This document shows, one piece after another, positions 8,990 to 18,056 of a stretch of 64,000 bases of DNA. Numbering within the stretch: the first letter of the stretch is position 1; each line of letters starts with the position of its first letter. A program made the position numbers and the translations under genes. A model generated the notes under the pieces. That model saw nothing but the letters and a program-made list of their open reading frames with translations. It was not told the DNA's origin and ran no database searches. The stretch is from Paenibacillus tianjinensis (GTDB taxonomy: Bacteria > Bacillota > Bacilli > Paenibacillales > Paenibacillaceae): contig NZ_CP070969.1 of assembly GCF_017086365.1 (NCBI RefSeq), positions 682,001 to 746,000 on the forward strand, given 5' to 3'.

Positions 8990-10546
8990 ATGTATAGAGT
9001 TCTTATTGTAGATGACGAGCCTGTTATCCGCAATGGTATCAGTGCATTTATCGATTGGGATAAGGAAGGGATGACGGTTGAAGACCATTACGCTAACGGT
9101 GTGGAGGCATTGTCTGCTTTAGAAAGTCTTTCCTTCGATATTCTGATCACAGATATCAAAATGCCTTTGCTGAACGGCATTCAACTGATGAAGCAGGCAC
9201 TGGCACTTTGTCCTTGGCTAAAGGTGATCCTGATCAGCAATTATAGTGACTTTGAATACGTAAAAGAAGGACTTAAGCTAGGCGCCGTTGATTATTTATT
9301 AAAGCTGACCTTGAAGCGGGAAGACCTTCTTGCCGTCCTTCACCGTAGTATTTCCATGCTGGAGGAGGAAAGGAGAAAGGATTCCGAACTTAATCATTAC
9401 CAGCAGGGGGCGCTCTATCTGGACCGAAAGCGTGTCGAACAGGAAATCAAAAGATACATCGCCCAAGAGCAGACCTTTCCCGAATCAACCGTTTGGGCTC
9501 CGGCATGGCTGGAAGAATCCTATGTCTGTGTTCATCTTATGCTGGATGCTGCTGAGGAGTGGAGAGAAAATTACGGATATTTGTATGTGCAGCTGTTGCT
9601 AGAGGAACTGCAGGAAGGGTTCTATGAACAGATGAGGGAAGGAAGCGCACTGCTGGTGGCTGAAAGCAGCCTGTTTCTCATCTTCCCGGATCTCGAAGGG
9701 GAGGTTGAAGAACAGCTCGACCAGTGGAAGCGGCTGCTCGAAGCCAAATGGGGAATTTCAACTTCATTGGGTTTCGCCCAGGAGCAAGGAGTGCGCAGAA
9801 TACTTAAGGGATATGCCGAGAGCAGATTGGCTTGCCAAAGACGATTTTTTGAAGGGCTTGGCGGCTTGTACCGATGGGGCGGATCGGAAGTCAATCATGT
9901 TCAAACGTTAACAGATACAGAAGCAAATCATGATTGGACACCCTTCTTTGAGATGATTCATAAGGGTGATCCGGCTTCATTCGCAATTGATTTTGCGCTT
10001 GAACGCTGGAAGAGCGGGATCTTGAGACCGGAACAAGTACAGCTGGAGGCGTGCAGCCTCCTTGCAGGTGCTTATCAGTCAAATGCTGACGCAGGACCCC
10101 TGCTCTCTGAACGGTACGAAATGCTTCGCAAGACAGAGACATTGGAACAACTGGCGTCATTCATGATTTGTGAGCTCGAGGAGATGGGGAAGTCCTTTGT
10201 TCCTAAATTGTCCGGCAACGGTTACGGCGGGCAGCTGATTACTAAGGCGCTGGAATATATAGCTGCTCATTATACCGAGAACTTGACGCTCCAATGCGTA
10301 GCGGATACCGTTCATCTCAGCAAAAGTTACTTCAGCCTTTTATTCAAAAAACAAACCGACATGAACTTTATCGATTACCTGATCGAGCTGCGGATTCGGG
10401 AAGCGAAGCGGCTGCTTGCGCAAAATGACAATCGGATTTACGATGTGGCCGGAGCCGCGGGATTTAAAGATGTAAAATATTTCAGCAAGGTGTTCAAAAA
10501 AATAACAGGACTTACTCCGGTAGAATATAGGGAAAACATGAAATGA
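8990..10546 (+). CDS. YesN-type response regulator (REC + AraC DNA-binding)
   Basis: A 518-residue regulator. An N-terminal receiver domain (MYRVLIVDDEP) has the phospho-acceptor Asp at about 55 in DILITDIKMP. A middle region of roughly 280 residues has no motif I recognise. A C-terminal AraC/XylS double helix-turn-helix occupies about 415-515 (LSKSYFSLLFKK, GFKDVKYFSKVFKKITGLTPVEYR). The ATG at 8990 follows AGGGGGAGACC; an upstream frame extension overlapping the kinase stop is rejected. It is the partner of the preceding kinase. Likely targets are the flanking GH66 and GH31 genes. Confidence 0.94.
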   Translation: MYRVLIVDDEPVIRNGISAFIDWDKEGMTVEDHYANGVEALSALESLSFDILITDIKMPLLNGIQLMKQALALCPWLKVILISNYSDFEYVKEGLKLGAVDYLLKLTLKREDLLAVLHRSISMLEEERRKDSELNHYQQGALYLDRKRVEQEIKRYIAQEQTFPESTVWAPAWLEESYVCVHLMLDAAEEWRENYGYLYVQLLLEELQEGFYEQMREGSALLVAESSLFLIFPDLEGEVEEQLDQWKRLLEAKWGISTSLGFAQEQGVRRILKGYAESRLACQRRFFEGLGGLYRWGGSEVNHVQTLTDTEANHDWTPFFEMIHKGDPASFAIDFALERWKSGILRPEQVQLEACSLLAGAYQSNADAGPLLSERYEMLRKTETLEQLASFMICELEEMGKSFVPKLSGNGYGGQLITKALEYIAAHYTENLTLQCVADTVHLSKSYFSLLFKKQTDMNFIDYLIELRIREAKRLLAQNDNRIYDVAGAAGFKDVKYFSKVFKKITGLTPVEYRENMK

Positions 10547-10583
10547 CTGTTCTCGCACACCGATTAAGGGAGGAGGATTACAG

Positions 10584-11849
10584 ATGGGCATCCGGTGGAT
10601 ATCCTTTTTACTGACTCTAGCGTTAACGGCCGGGTGCGGGAGTCCGTCCGTGATCTCGGATCCGAATCATGTTCAAACGCTCCACGAAAATGATAAAACG
10701 GTTATTACCTTCTGGCATACCTACAACGATGCAGAAACCCGGCTGTTAGTGCAGGAATTGATTCCGGATTTTGAACGCAAGAACCCGGACATTCGGGTCG
10801 ATTACATTAACTTAGCCAACAATAATGAATTAAAGTACAGTCTTATTGCGCGGGCCTCCTCCAACCGTGGTCCGGATGTGGTACGAATGGACATCGCTTG
10901 GGTGCCAGAGTTTTCACATCTGGGGCTCCTTGAACCGTTAACCGGGTTCCCAGACTTCGAACTTCTTCACAATGTGTTTCATCGTAAGGCCATGAGCGTT
11001 GGATTGTATAAGAATCAGTACTATTCTCTGCCGCTCAATTTATACACCAAGTCGGCCATCTTTAACCGGGAGCTTCTGGAGCGGGCGGGATATTCAGAAC
11101 CTCCACGCACCATGGATGAAGTTCTAGAGCTTGCTCTTGAGCATCACTTCACGATTGGACTGGGGGGATTGGAAGCTTGGGATACACTTCCATACCTTTT
11201 CAGCCTTGGAGGCTCATTTATGGATGAGAATTTCACCAGGGCTTCCGGATATTTGAACAGCAAAGGTTCCATACGTGCAGTGGAAAAGCTGGCCAGTCTA
11301 TATAAGGAAGACCTGATTCATCTTTCCTCGGTGCCCCTTAACGGCGATAACTGGAGGGAAGTTCGGAGCGGAAACATGATTTTAACGGATGAAGCACCGT
11401 GGTTCTACAGGTTGTTGAAAGATTCGGATATCAAACATGCTCTTAAGCAGACCTTACCTGTACCGTTTCCAAAGGGGAATGGCCCGTCTTCGATTATTGG
11501 CGGCGAAAATTTAGTCATTATGAAAGGCAGTAAACACCCTGCGGAGGCATGGGCTTTTATGAAATGGATGACGGGCAAGGAAGCACAGCTGATTATGGCA
11601 CAGGCCGGGTTAATCCCGGCTAACAGGGAGGCGATAAAAGCTCTGAGTGTGAATAAAGATTCATATCTTTATCCCTATGTCGAAGCAATGGATGATACCT
11701 TTTTGAGGCCGGCTGTGAAGAACTGGAGCAAAATTGAAGAAGTGTACAGCTTTTACCTGCACAAAATATTTCTGGGTGACCTGTCCGTTAGGGATGGATT
11801 AGATCGTGCAGCCGCTGAAATAGACAAACTCTTGGAAGATTCAGATTGA
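10584..11849 (+). CDS. extracellular sugar-binding lipoprotein (ABC type, MalE/MsmE-like)
   Basis: A 421-residue family 1 solute-binding protein. The start MGIRWISFLLTLALTAGC is a textbook lipoprotein signal (lipobox LTAGC, lipidated Cys18). The body has typical motifs: VITFWHTYND, DVVRMDIAWVPEF, LPLNLYTKSAIFNRELLERAGY, and the C-terminal AWAFMKWMTGKEAQ. No permease or ATPase genes follow; the transcript ends at a strong terminator at 11881. It could feed a transporter encoded elsewhere with a shared MsmK-like ATPase, or present ligand to the adjacent sensor kinase. GGAGGATTACAG precedes the ATG. Confidence 0.92.
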   Translation: MGIRWISFLLTLALTAGCGSPSVISDPNHVQTLHENDKTVITFWHTYNDAETRLLVQELIPDFERKNPDIRVDYINLANNNELKYSLIARASSNRGPDVVRMDIAWVPEFSHLGLLEPLTGFPDFELLHNVFHRKAMSVGLYKNQYYSLPLNLYTKSAIFNRELLERAGYSEPPRTMDEVLELALEHHFTIGLGGLEAWDTLPYLFSLGGSFMDENFTRASGYLNSKGSIRAVEKLASLYKEDLIHLSSVPLNGDNWREVRSGNMILTDEAPWFYRLLKDSDIKHALKQTLPVPFPKGNGPSSIIGGENLVIMKGSKHPAEAWAFMKWMTGKEAQLIMAQAGLIPANREAIKALSVNKDSYLYPYVEAMDDTFLRPAVKNWSKIEEVYSFYLHKIFLGDLSVRDGLDRAAAEIDKLLEDSD

Positions 11850-11880
11850 GAGCCCGGCTCCTCTGAACTCCCTAGTGATC

Positions 11881-11910
11881 ACCCGTGGCGATCTGCCACG
11901 GGTTTTTTTT
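11881..11910 (+). terminator. intrinsic terminator of dextran operon
   Basis: ACCCGTGGC pairs perfectly with GCCACGGGT across a 5-base loop, followed by eight T. It closes the run from GH66 to the binding protein. Confidence 0.9.
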
Positions 11911-11992
11911 ACTGCAAGATCCTTAGAAAAATCCGCCCCGATCCTTTATACTAGTTAAAGTCACAACTTATCTAAGGAGCCCCGAACCCATT

Positions 11993-13159
11993 ATGAATAA
12001 AAAAGAAGTAGCACACATACGCAAGCAGTTTAAGCTGGATCATGATTTGCTGAACCTATACGATATCCTTAACGTTTATATTATGAAGGACAGCAGCGAG
12101 GTTTATCATTGGGAGCGCCTGCCGTTTGGTATGGTGGACAGAGAGAAGCAGGAGCTCTATATGGGCAACTTCAAAAAATTGCTGACCGGCGAGCTTGACC
12201 ATAAGCTGTTTGAGCTGAAGTTTCAGGAGGAAGCCGAGGAACCGACAAAGGTCATGCTTCACCAAGGCCTGGTGACAGGTGATCCGGAGGAATGGCAGGA
12301 CCTGATGCTGATGCTGGTGGACAAGATGCTGGCCGATACCAAATATGAAAAGGATACAGTCATTACCTTTGTCCGCGGGCAATATCACCGGCCGACTAAG
12401 GCCAGAAATGATGAAGCGGAAGAGAGTGAGAAGAACGAGACCTTCGCGCATCAGTTTATCCTGTGCAGCGTGAATTCTACGGAACAGCAGCGTAAAAACC
12501 TCATGTTCGATTATGTGGAGCGGGAGTTCAAGTATAATGTTATCGTCGATCCCATTGTGAAGCTCAGCTCGCCGGAGCAGGGGTTCTTTTATCCGAGTGT
12601 GACGGACAACTATTCGGATGTGAACCGCATTCTATATTGCACGGGAAAATCTAATTTTCCGGACCCGCACTTTATTGAGCAGGTCTTGAATGCAGAAACT
12701 TCTGTAACTGCCCTGGAAGAGAGAGCCTATTTCGAGGATATCGTGAAGGAATTGGCAGGCGAACAGCTCGATACGACGACCATTGCCCAGGTATATGAGC
12801 AGATTCAGCAGGTCATCGAGGATGCCGCAGGGGAGGAAGAGCCGCCTACGCTGGATTTCAAGGATGTGGAACGCGTCCTGAAGGTGAGCGGCGTAGAGAA
12901 CGTGACGGCAGAAAAAGTGGAGCTGGCCTTCGAAACGATCATTGATGACCGGAACTATGAAATGAAGGCAAGCAGCGTGATTCCGAAATTTACGACCAAG
13001 TCGATTAAGATCGAGACCAAGGTGGCAACCATTTCCGTCAGCCCACAGGATCTGCGGTATTTGAAGCAGGTGAATTATCAGGGGAAACGCTGCATCATGA
13101 TCGAGGTGGACGAGGACGTTGTGATCGAGGGCTTTACGCTTAGTACGGAAATTTTGTAG
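11993..13159 (+). CDS. DUF4317 family protein
   Basis: A 388-residue soluble protein with the family's opening (MNKKEVAHIRKQFK followed by an NVYIMKD segment) and no signal peptide or membrane segment. The middle is acidic and rich in Glu. The family occurs mainly in Firmicutes and its function is unknown to me. AAGGAGCCCC precedes the ATG. It stands alone between a terminator and a convergent AraC gene. Confidence 0.8.
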   Translation: MNKKEVAHIRKQFKLDHDLLNLYDILNVYIMKDSSEVYHWERLPFGMVDREKQELYMGNFKKLLTGELDHKLFELKFQEEAEEPTKVMLHQGLVTGDPEEWQDLMLMLVDKMLADTKYEKDTVITFVRGQYHRPTKARNDEAEESEKNETFAHQFILCSVNSTEQQRKNLMFDYVEREFKYNVIVDPIVKLSSPEQGFFYPSVTDNYSDVNRILYCTGKSNFPDPHFIEQVLNAETSVTALEERAYFEDIVKELAGEQLDTTTIAQVYEQIQQVIEDAAGEEEPPTLDFKDVERVLKVSGVENVTAEKVELAFETIIDDRNYEMKASSVIPKFTTKSIKIETKVATISVSPQDLRYLKQVNYQGKRCIMIEVDEDVVIEGFTLSTEIL

Positions 13160-13270
13160 TTAACCGACTCAGAAACAGCGTACAATGCAAAGAGAGCCGT
13201 GCGCTAACACAACTCTCCGTTTGCAACAGCCGCTTTTAAGGGCGGAGGCTTGAAATAGGGTTTAGGCAGC

Positions 13271-13312
13271 AATAGACCGTCTCCTTTGACCAGGGCGGTC
13301 TATTTCTTTTTG
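13271..13312. terminator. probable bidirectional terminator
   Basis: AATAGACCG (13271-13279) pairs with CGGTCTATT (13296-13304), followed by TTCTTTTT. It lies between the convergent DUF4317 and AraC genes. A-rich sequence on the other side is limited, so it works best for the plus strand. Confidence 0.7.
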
Positions 13313-13316
13313 CGCC

Positions 13317-14264
13317 TCACACCCATCCCGTAAACTCCAAAATTGACGCCTTCGCCGATTGTGCTTCGGATTGTGCTCCTTTGCGCCATTCTTTGGGCGA
13401 TGTCCCCATAAGCCGGGAGAAGCTGCGGTTGAAGCTGGAGATGGAATGAAAGCCTGCCTGCTCGGAAATCGAAAGGATGGAAGCGTCTGTGCTCTTGAGC
13501 TGCTTGCACGCTTCCTCAATCCGGGTGCTGCTCAGGAAATCGAGAGGTGCCGTACCCATGATTTCATGGAATTTTCTGCGGAAATGGGTGGTGCTTAAAT
13601 GGCATAGCTCGGCCAGATAATCGATGGTGATGGGGGCCATATAGTTTTTGGTGATATACTCCAGCGCCGGAGAAATGACAAAATCCCCTTTAAGACTATG
13701 CTCTGTCTCTTGCTCTTGTTCAGTCAGCGCTTCATTGGTGGAATGGATTCTAAGGAGCTCTATATAGAGAGACAGCAATAGGCCGTAGGCACTTTCCTGA
13801 TAGTATGGCTGCTGCTGCTTCAGCTCCTCTACGACCGAGGTGGCGAGATAATGGAGCTTGGGATACTGATCTTTGTTCAAAATACAGTTTTTCCCCTGAA
13901 TCCGCCACAGGTTCGGCTCGAAGCTGTTGTAGGCGCTTTTGAGGGAAGGTTGAAACAGCTCCTCCGGCGAGAAAAAAAGATAAGACCACAGACTGGCGGT
14001 ACCGTGCGAGCTGTAAGTGGTATGGGGAAGATATCTGGGAAGAACCGTGACATCTCCGGCTTTAAAAGGGACGGCTTCCCCTTTGATCTCCATAATGCCG
14101 CCGTCTGAATAACAAATGCCAATCTCCAAGTGGTTATGGAAATGCAGATGCTCGCTTTTGATGTCGGAAATCCTCCAGCGCTCCCCGCTTAACAGCAGGA
14201 CGGGGAAGTTAATCGGCAGGCTGTAGTGGCGGTACTCGATGACGGGCTTCTTTTTTCTGGGCAT
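13317..14264 (-). CDS. AraC family transcriptional regulator (cupin + HTH)
   Basis: A 315-residue regulator. An N-terminal AraC-type cupin sugar-binding domain (HFHNHLEIGICYSDGG, then PRYLPHTTYS) is followed by a C-terminal double HTH (YLAELCHLSTTHFRRKFHEIMG and ISEQAGFHSISSFNRSFSRLMGTSPKEWR). A TTG at 14333 would add 23 residues, but CAGGAG is placed for the ATG at 14264. It is divergent from the GH105-GH112 pair, so it is the probable activator of that operon in response to a pectin-derived sugar. That role is inferred from position. Confidence 0.9.
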   Translation of the reverse strand: MPRKKKPVIEYRHYSLPINFPVLLLSGERWRISDIKSEHLHFHNHLEIGICYSDGGIMEIKGEAVPFKAGDVTVLPRYLPHTTYSSHGTASLWSYLFFSPEELFQPSLKSAYNSFEPNLWRIQGKNCILNKDQYPKLHYLATSVVEELKQQQPYYQESAYGLLLSLYIELLRIHSTNEALTEQEQETEHSLKGDFVISPALEYITKNYMAPITIDYLAELCHLSTTHFRRKFHEIMGTAPLDFLSSTRIEEACKQLKSTDASILSISEQAGFHSISSFNRSFSRLMGTSPKEWRKGAQSEAQSAKASILEFTGWV

Positions 14265-14403
14265 ATTCAGATGCTCCTGTTCCCATGACGAGAATTTGAG
14301 TTGATTATAAGTGAACGGTAGGTAAAATTCCAATTATATAGATTGTACTTAAACTTGAGATAAGGTAAAGGAGTGACGGAGGGGAATTTTGGAACTGTAG
14401 GAG

Positions 14404-14480
14404 CGTAGCGTCCGCCTTTGTCTTCGGATTTCAACCGCTAGTAGCGGTACAAATCAAGAAATCTGAAGACAACAGCGGCC
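14404..14480. repeat. palindromic intergenic repeat, copy 1
   Basis: A clover-like palindrome. The outer arms at 14418-14432 (TTGTCTTCGGATTTC) and 14458-14472 (GAAATCTGAAGACAA) pair over 15 positions with one G-T wobble. They enclose a second hairpin, ACCGCTA/TAGCGGT at 14434-14448. A related copy lies at 26120-26200. Confidence 0.75.
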
Positions 14481-14633
14481 GGAAGTCCAAACATTCTCTG
14501 TAGTTGCGACTGAGCCTTTACACTAAAACCTTAAGTCAATCTATACAGCCCTCAACAATAAATAGTCGAAATTGCGCAGTTTTGCTGCGAATGTGCCTAG
14601 ATGTATACCATTATACTGCTTACAATAGAAACT

Positions 14634-14647
14634 ATAAAGCGTTTACA
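14634..14647. promoter_or_regulatory. cre-like site upstream of GH105-GH112
   Basis: ATAAAGCGTTTACA matches 12 of 14 positions of TGNAANCGNWNNCA, 58 bases before the GH105 start. Confidence 0.45.
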
Positions 14648-14704
14648 ATAAGACGGACGGCTCTCAATCGCCTTTGGGGGCGTGCGGACGAGAGGGGAAT
14701 AAGG

Positions 14705-15724
14705 ATGCTTCAATTGGATTATGACAGAGAACAGATTTTACAGGTCATTGACAAGGTCACCCGCAAAACATTGGCTATGGACTTAACGTGGGACTGGCCT
14801 TGCGGAGTGGCTTATTATGGAGTTTCCAGAGCCTATAAGACCACAGGGAATAAAGATTACCTGAATATGCTTATCCAGTGGGCAGATGAATATATTGAGC
14901 TTGGATTACCGGACTGGACGGTCAACACTTGTGCCATGGGTCATGTGATGATCATGCTGTACGAAGAGACCGGCAACCAGAAATATTGGGATATCGTGAT
15001 GAGCAAGGTGGATTATCTCCAGAATCATGCGCTGAGGTTCGGAGACCATGTGCTTCAGCATACCGTATCTGTGGCGAATGATTTTCCGGAGCAGGCTTGG
15101 GCGGATACGCTGTTTATGGCGGCCTTTTTCCTGCTGCGCGTCGGAAGCAAATTGAATGATCAGGCGATGATCCAGGATGCCCTCAATCAGTATTACTGGC
15201 ATATCAAATATCTGCAGGATCCTGGTACAGGCTTCTGGTTCCACGGCTACAACAATGTGAAGCAGGATCACATGTCCGGATTGTACTGGGGCAGGGCCAA
15301 TGCCTGGGGCGCTTATACCATGTCACAGGTCAAACCGCTGCTGAAGGACTGGTATCTGTATCCGCAGTGTATGGATGTGGAGTGTTCGCTGCGAGATCAG
15401 CTGGCGGCGCTGAAGCTGGTGCAGACAGAGAACGGCCTGTGGCGGACCGTGCTGGATGACGAGGAATCTTATGAAGAGGTTTCTGCCTCCTGCGGAATTG
15501 CCGCAGCGATGATCAATAACGGCAATCCGCTGCATACCAAATATGTGCAAAAAGCGCTGGGGGGCATCCTGAAGAATATCAGCGAAGACGGACGGGTGCT
15601 GGGTGTGTCGGGCGGAACTGCCGTGATGAAGGACCGTGAAGGCTACCGCAACATTCCGAAAGACTGGATTCAGGGCTGGGGACAAGGCTTAGCGCTAGCT
15701 TTTCTGTCCGACATGATTAAATAG
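14705..15724 (+). CDS. GH105 unsaturated rhamnogalacturonyl hydrolase
   Basis: A 339-residue intracellular enzyme of GH105 (YteR/YesR-like), an alpha6/alpha6 barrel that removes the unsaturated galacturonic acid left on rhamnogalacturonan oligosaccharides by lyases. Family motifs seen are DLTWDWPCGVAYYG, NTCAMGH, PEQAWADTLFMAAFFLLRVG (the probable catalytic Asp at about 134), GLYWGRANAWGAY and the C-terminal WIQGWGQGLALAFL. There is no signal peptide. GAGAGGGGAATAAGG precedes the ATG. It lies 12 bases before the GH112 gene, so the two are co-transcribed. Confidence 0.9.
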   Translation: MLQLDYDREQILQVIDKVTRKTLAMDLTWDWPCGVAYYGVSRAYKTTGNKDYLNMLIQWADEYIELGLPDWTVNTCAMGHVMIMLYEETGNQKYWDIVMSKVDYLQNHALRFGDHVLQHTVSVANDFPEQAWADTLFMAAFFLLRVGSKLNDQAMIQDALNQYYWHIKYLQDPGTGFWFHGYNNVKQDHMSGLYWGRANAWGAYTMSQVKPLLKDWYLYPQCMDVECSLRDQLAALKLVQTENGLWRTVLDDEESYEEVSASCGIAAAMINNGNPLHTKYVQKALGGILKNISEDGRVLGVSGGTAVMKDREGYRNIPKDWIQGWGQGLALAFLSDMIK

Positions 15725-15736
15725 GAGGGGAACAAG

Positions 15737-17896
15737 TTGGCCAAACCGACTAAGGGAGCTTTTACCCTGCCGGGTGAATCCGGTTATGAGGCATTGACCC
15801 TGGAACTGGCGGAACGCTGGGGTGCCGATGTGATCCGTGACAGTGACGGCACGAAGTTGTCCGATGAGATTATTCATGCCGGATACGGGATCTATTCTAC
15901 GATCTGTATCATCAGAGATCACAATGAGTGGGCATCGCAGAATCTGGATAAGCTGCAGCAGTGCTTCCTGATCACCAATCCGAAGGTAGCGGTACAGGAT
16001 TACTTATCCGTCTATCTGATGGAAGATTTCTTCACGGAACAGTTCAGAGTCAATGATTCCAAGGAAGCGTTCAAATACTGGCAGGTTATCGACCGGACAA
16101 CCGGGGAAGAAGTTCCTAGAGAACAGTGGAATTATGACCGCGAATCGGGGAATGTGGTCCTGACCGGAATTGTGCCTTGGCATAAATACACGGTTAGCTT
16201 CATGGCTTACCGGATTTGGGAAGAGATCTCCATGTACAACCACACCACGAATAACTGGGACAAAGAGCATCTGATGCAGATTGATCCCATGTACCCGGAG
16301 ACGCAGGCGTATATCCTGGAATGGATGGAGTATTGGTGCGGGGAGCATAAGGAAACCACTGTAGTCCGCTTTACCTCGTTATTCTATAATTTCGCCTGGA
16401 TCTGGGGCAGCAGTGAACGCAACCGCCATCTGTTCTCGGACTGGGGTTCCTATGATTTTACGGTGAGTGCCAGAGCGCTTGATTTGTTCGCCAAAAAGGC
16501 GGGCTATCCGCTGACGGCTGAGGACTTCGTAAACGGCGGTAAATACCGCGTCAGTCATATTCCGGCGGAGCAGCGCAAGCTCGACTGGATGGCTTTTATA
16601 AATGACTTTGTGATCGGGTTCAGCAAGCAGCTCATTGACATTGTACATAAGCACGGCAAGCTGGCGTATGTTTTTTATGATGACAGCTGGGTGGGCATGG
16701 AGCCTTATAATGACCGGTTCGGGGAGTTTGGCTTCGACGGGATGATCAAATGCGTATTCTCAGGGTATGAAGCACGGATGTGTTCAGGGGTAAAAGTGGA
16801 CACGCATGAGATCCGGCTGCATCCTTACTTGTTCCCGGTGGGCCTGGGCGGTGCGCCTACCTTTATGGAGGGCGGAGACCCTACCCTGGATGCCAAAAAA
16901 TACTGGATCAACATCCGGCGTGCGCTGCTGCGGGAGCCGATTGACCGGATCGGCCTCGGGGGCTACCTGCATCTGGTTGAGCCTTACCCGGATTTCTGTG
17001 ACTACATCGAGAAGATTGCCGATGAGTTCAGGGAGATTAAAGAGCTGCATCAGCAAGGTAAGCCATATCTGATCAAGACCAAGGTAGCGGTTCTGCACAG
17101 CTGGGGCAAGCTGAGATCGTGGACGCTGTCCGGCCATTTCCATGAGACGTTCATGCATGACCTGATTCATATCAATGAAGCTTTATCCGGATCACCGGTG
17201 GAAGTGCAGTTTATTGATTTTGAGGATATCCGTCAAGGAGTCCTGCAGAAAGTTGATGTAGTGATCAATGCCGGTGCGGCAGGTTCAGCCTGGAGCGGCG
17301 GTAGGCACTGGGAGGACAGCAAAGTAGTAGACCTTCTGACCAAATGGGTATACGAAGGCGGCACGTTCATCGGGGTTAACCAGCCTTCGGCGGTGGAAGG
17401 TTACGATACCTACTTCAGAATGGCCCATGTTCTTGGTGTGGATGAAGATACCGGCGCCAGAGTCGTTCATGGCAGATGGGCTTTTGAAGCTAAGGATGAG
17501 CTGGGTCTGCTGCCTGAAGGGGCAAGCATTGAAGCCAAGCAGGGGATCTATCTTACCGATGGAGCGGCCTCCGTAGTGCAGCAATCCGGCGGCAGAATTA
17601 CACTGTCCACGAATACCTTCGGCAAAGGCAAGGGGATCTACTTTCCTTCGTTCGAATTCAATCTGGAGAATACCAGACTGCTGCTGAACCTGATCCGCTA
17701 TGCGGGCAATGAACTGCAGGACAACAAGTACATCACGGATAACCTCTACACAGAGTGCGCCTACTATCCGGAGAGCAAGACTCTGGTTGTGATTAACAAC
17801 AGCGCTGAGCCGCAGAAGACCTCCGTTGAGACGGAGTACGGCCTGCAGACGCTGGAGCTGGCTCCTTTTGATACGGTGATTACTACTTTAAAATAA
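15737..17896 (+). CDS. GH112 beta-galactoside phosphorylase (probable galactosyl-rhamnose phosphorylase)
   Basis: A 719-residue cytoplasmic protein of family GH112. These enzymes phosphorolyse Gal-beta-1,3-HexNAc or Gal-beta-1,4-L-rhamnose to galactose 1-phosphate. The YDDSWVGMEPYNDRFGEFGFDG segment matches the family active site, with the catalytic acid Asp at about 316. Further signatures are FTSLFYNFAWIWGSSERNRHLFSDWGSYDFTVS in pieces and the RIGLGGYLHLVEPYPDF segment. The start is TTG with AGGAGGGG six bases upstream. Co-transcription with GH105 favours D-galactosyl-beta-1,4-L-rhamnose, a rhamnogalacturonan I side-chain disaccharide, as substrate over galacto-N-biose. That specificity is inference from context. 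Confidence 0.88.
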   Translation: MAKPTKGAFTLPGESGYEALTLELAERWGADVIRDSDGTKLSDEIIHAGYGIYSTICIIRDHNEWASQNLDKLQQCFLITNPKVAVQDYLSVYLMEDFFTEQFRVNDSKEAFKYWQVIDRTTGEEVPREQWNYDRESGNVVLTGIVPWHKYTVSFMAYRIWEEISMYNHTTNNWDKEHLMQIDPMYPETQAYILEWMEYWCGEHKETTVVRFTSLFYNFAWIWGSSERNRHLFSDWGSYDFTVSARALDLFAKKAGYPLTAEDFVNGGKYRVSHIPAEQRKLDWMAFINDFVIGFSKQLIDIVHKHGKLAYVFYDDSWVGMEPYNDRFGEFGFDGMIKCVFSGYEARMCSGVKVDTHEIRLHPYLFPVGLGGAPTFMEGGDPTLDAKKYWINIRRALLREPIDRIGLGGYLHLVEPYPDFCDYIEKIADEFREIKELHQQGKPYLIKTKVAVLHSWGKLRSWTLSGHFHETFMHDLIHINEALSGSPVEVQFIDFEDIRQGVLQKVDVVINAGAAGSAWSGGRHWEDSKVVDLLTKWVYEGGTFIGVNQPSAVEGYDTYFRMAHVLGVDEDTGARVVHGRWAFEAKDELGLLPEGASIEAKQGIYLTDGAASVVQQSGGRITLSTNTFGKGKGIYFPSFEFNLENTRLLLNLIRYAGNELQDNKYITDNLYTECAYYPESKTLVVINNSAEPQKTSVETEYGLQTLELAPFDTVITTLK

Positions 17897-17906
17897 CCTT
17901 TGACAA

Positions 17907-17946
17907 GCTCAAGCCTGCGGCTGAATGCCCGGTGCTTGGGCTTTTT
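17907..17946 (+). terminator. terminator after GH112
   Basis: GCTCAAGC (17907-17914) pairs with GCTTGGGC (17934-17941) with one wobble, followed by TTTTT. Confidence 0.65.
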
Positions 17947-18056
17947 GCGTCGAGCAACTCTCCGCTGGTAATGATGAATGGAAGCCGGTGAGCGTGAAAA
18001 TATGATAGGATAAGGAGACATTTATTATCCCCGAGGGGACTAGAAAAGGGAGTATC

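Larger units (their letters stand above)
14265..14704. other. divergent regulatory region AraC / GH105
   Basis: 440 bases with no supported gene. A GH105 frame extension to 14504 is open, but its ribosome site and homology both point to the start at 14705. The region holds a long two-arm hairpin repeat (14404-14480) and a cre-like site (14634-14647). Confidence 0.6.
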
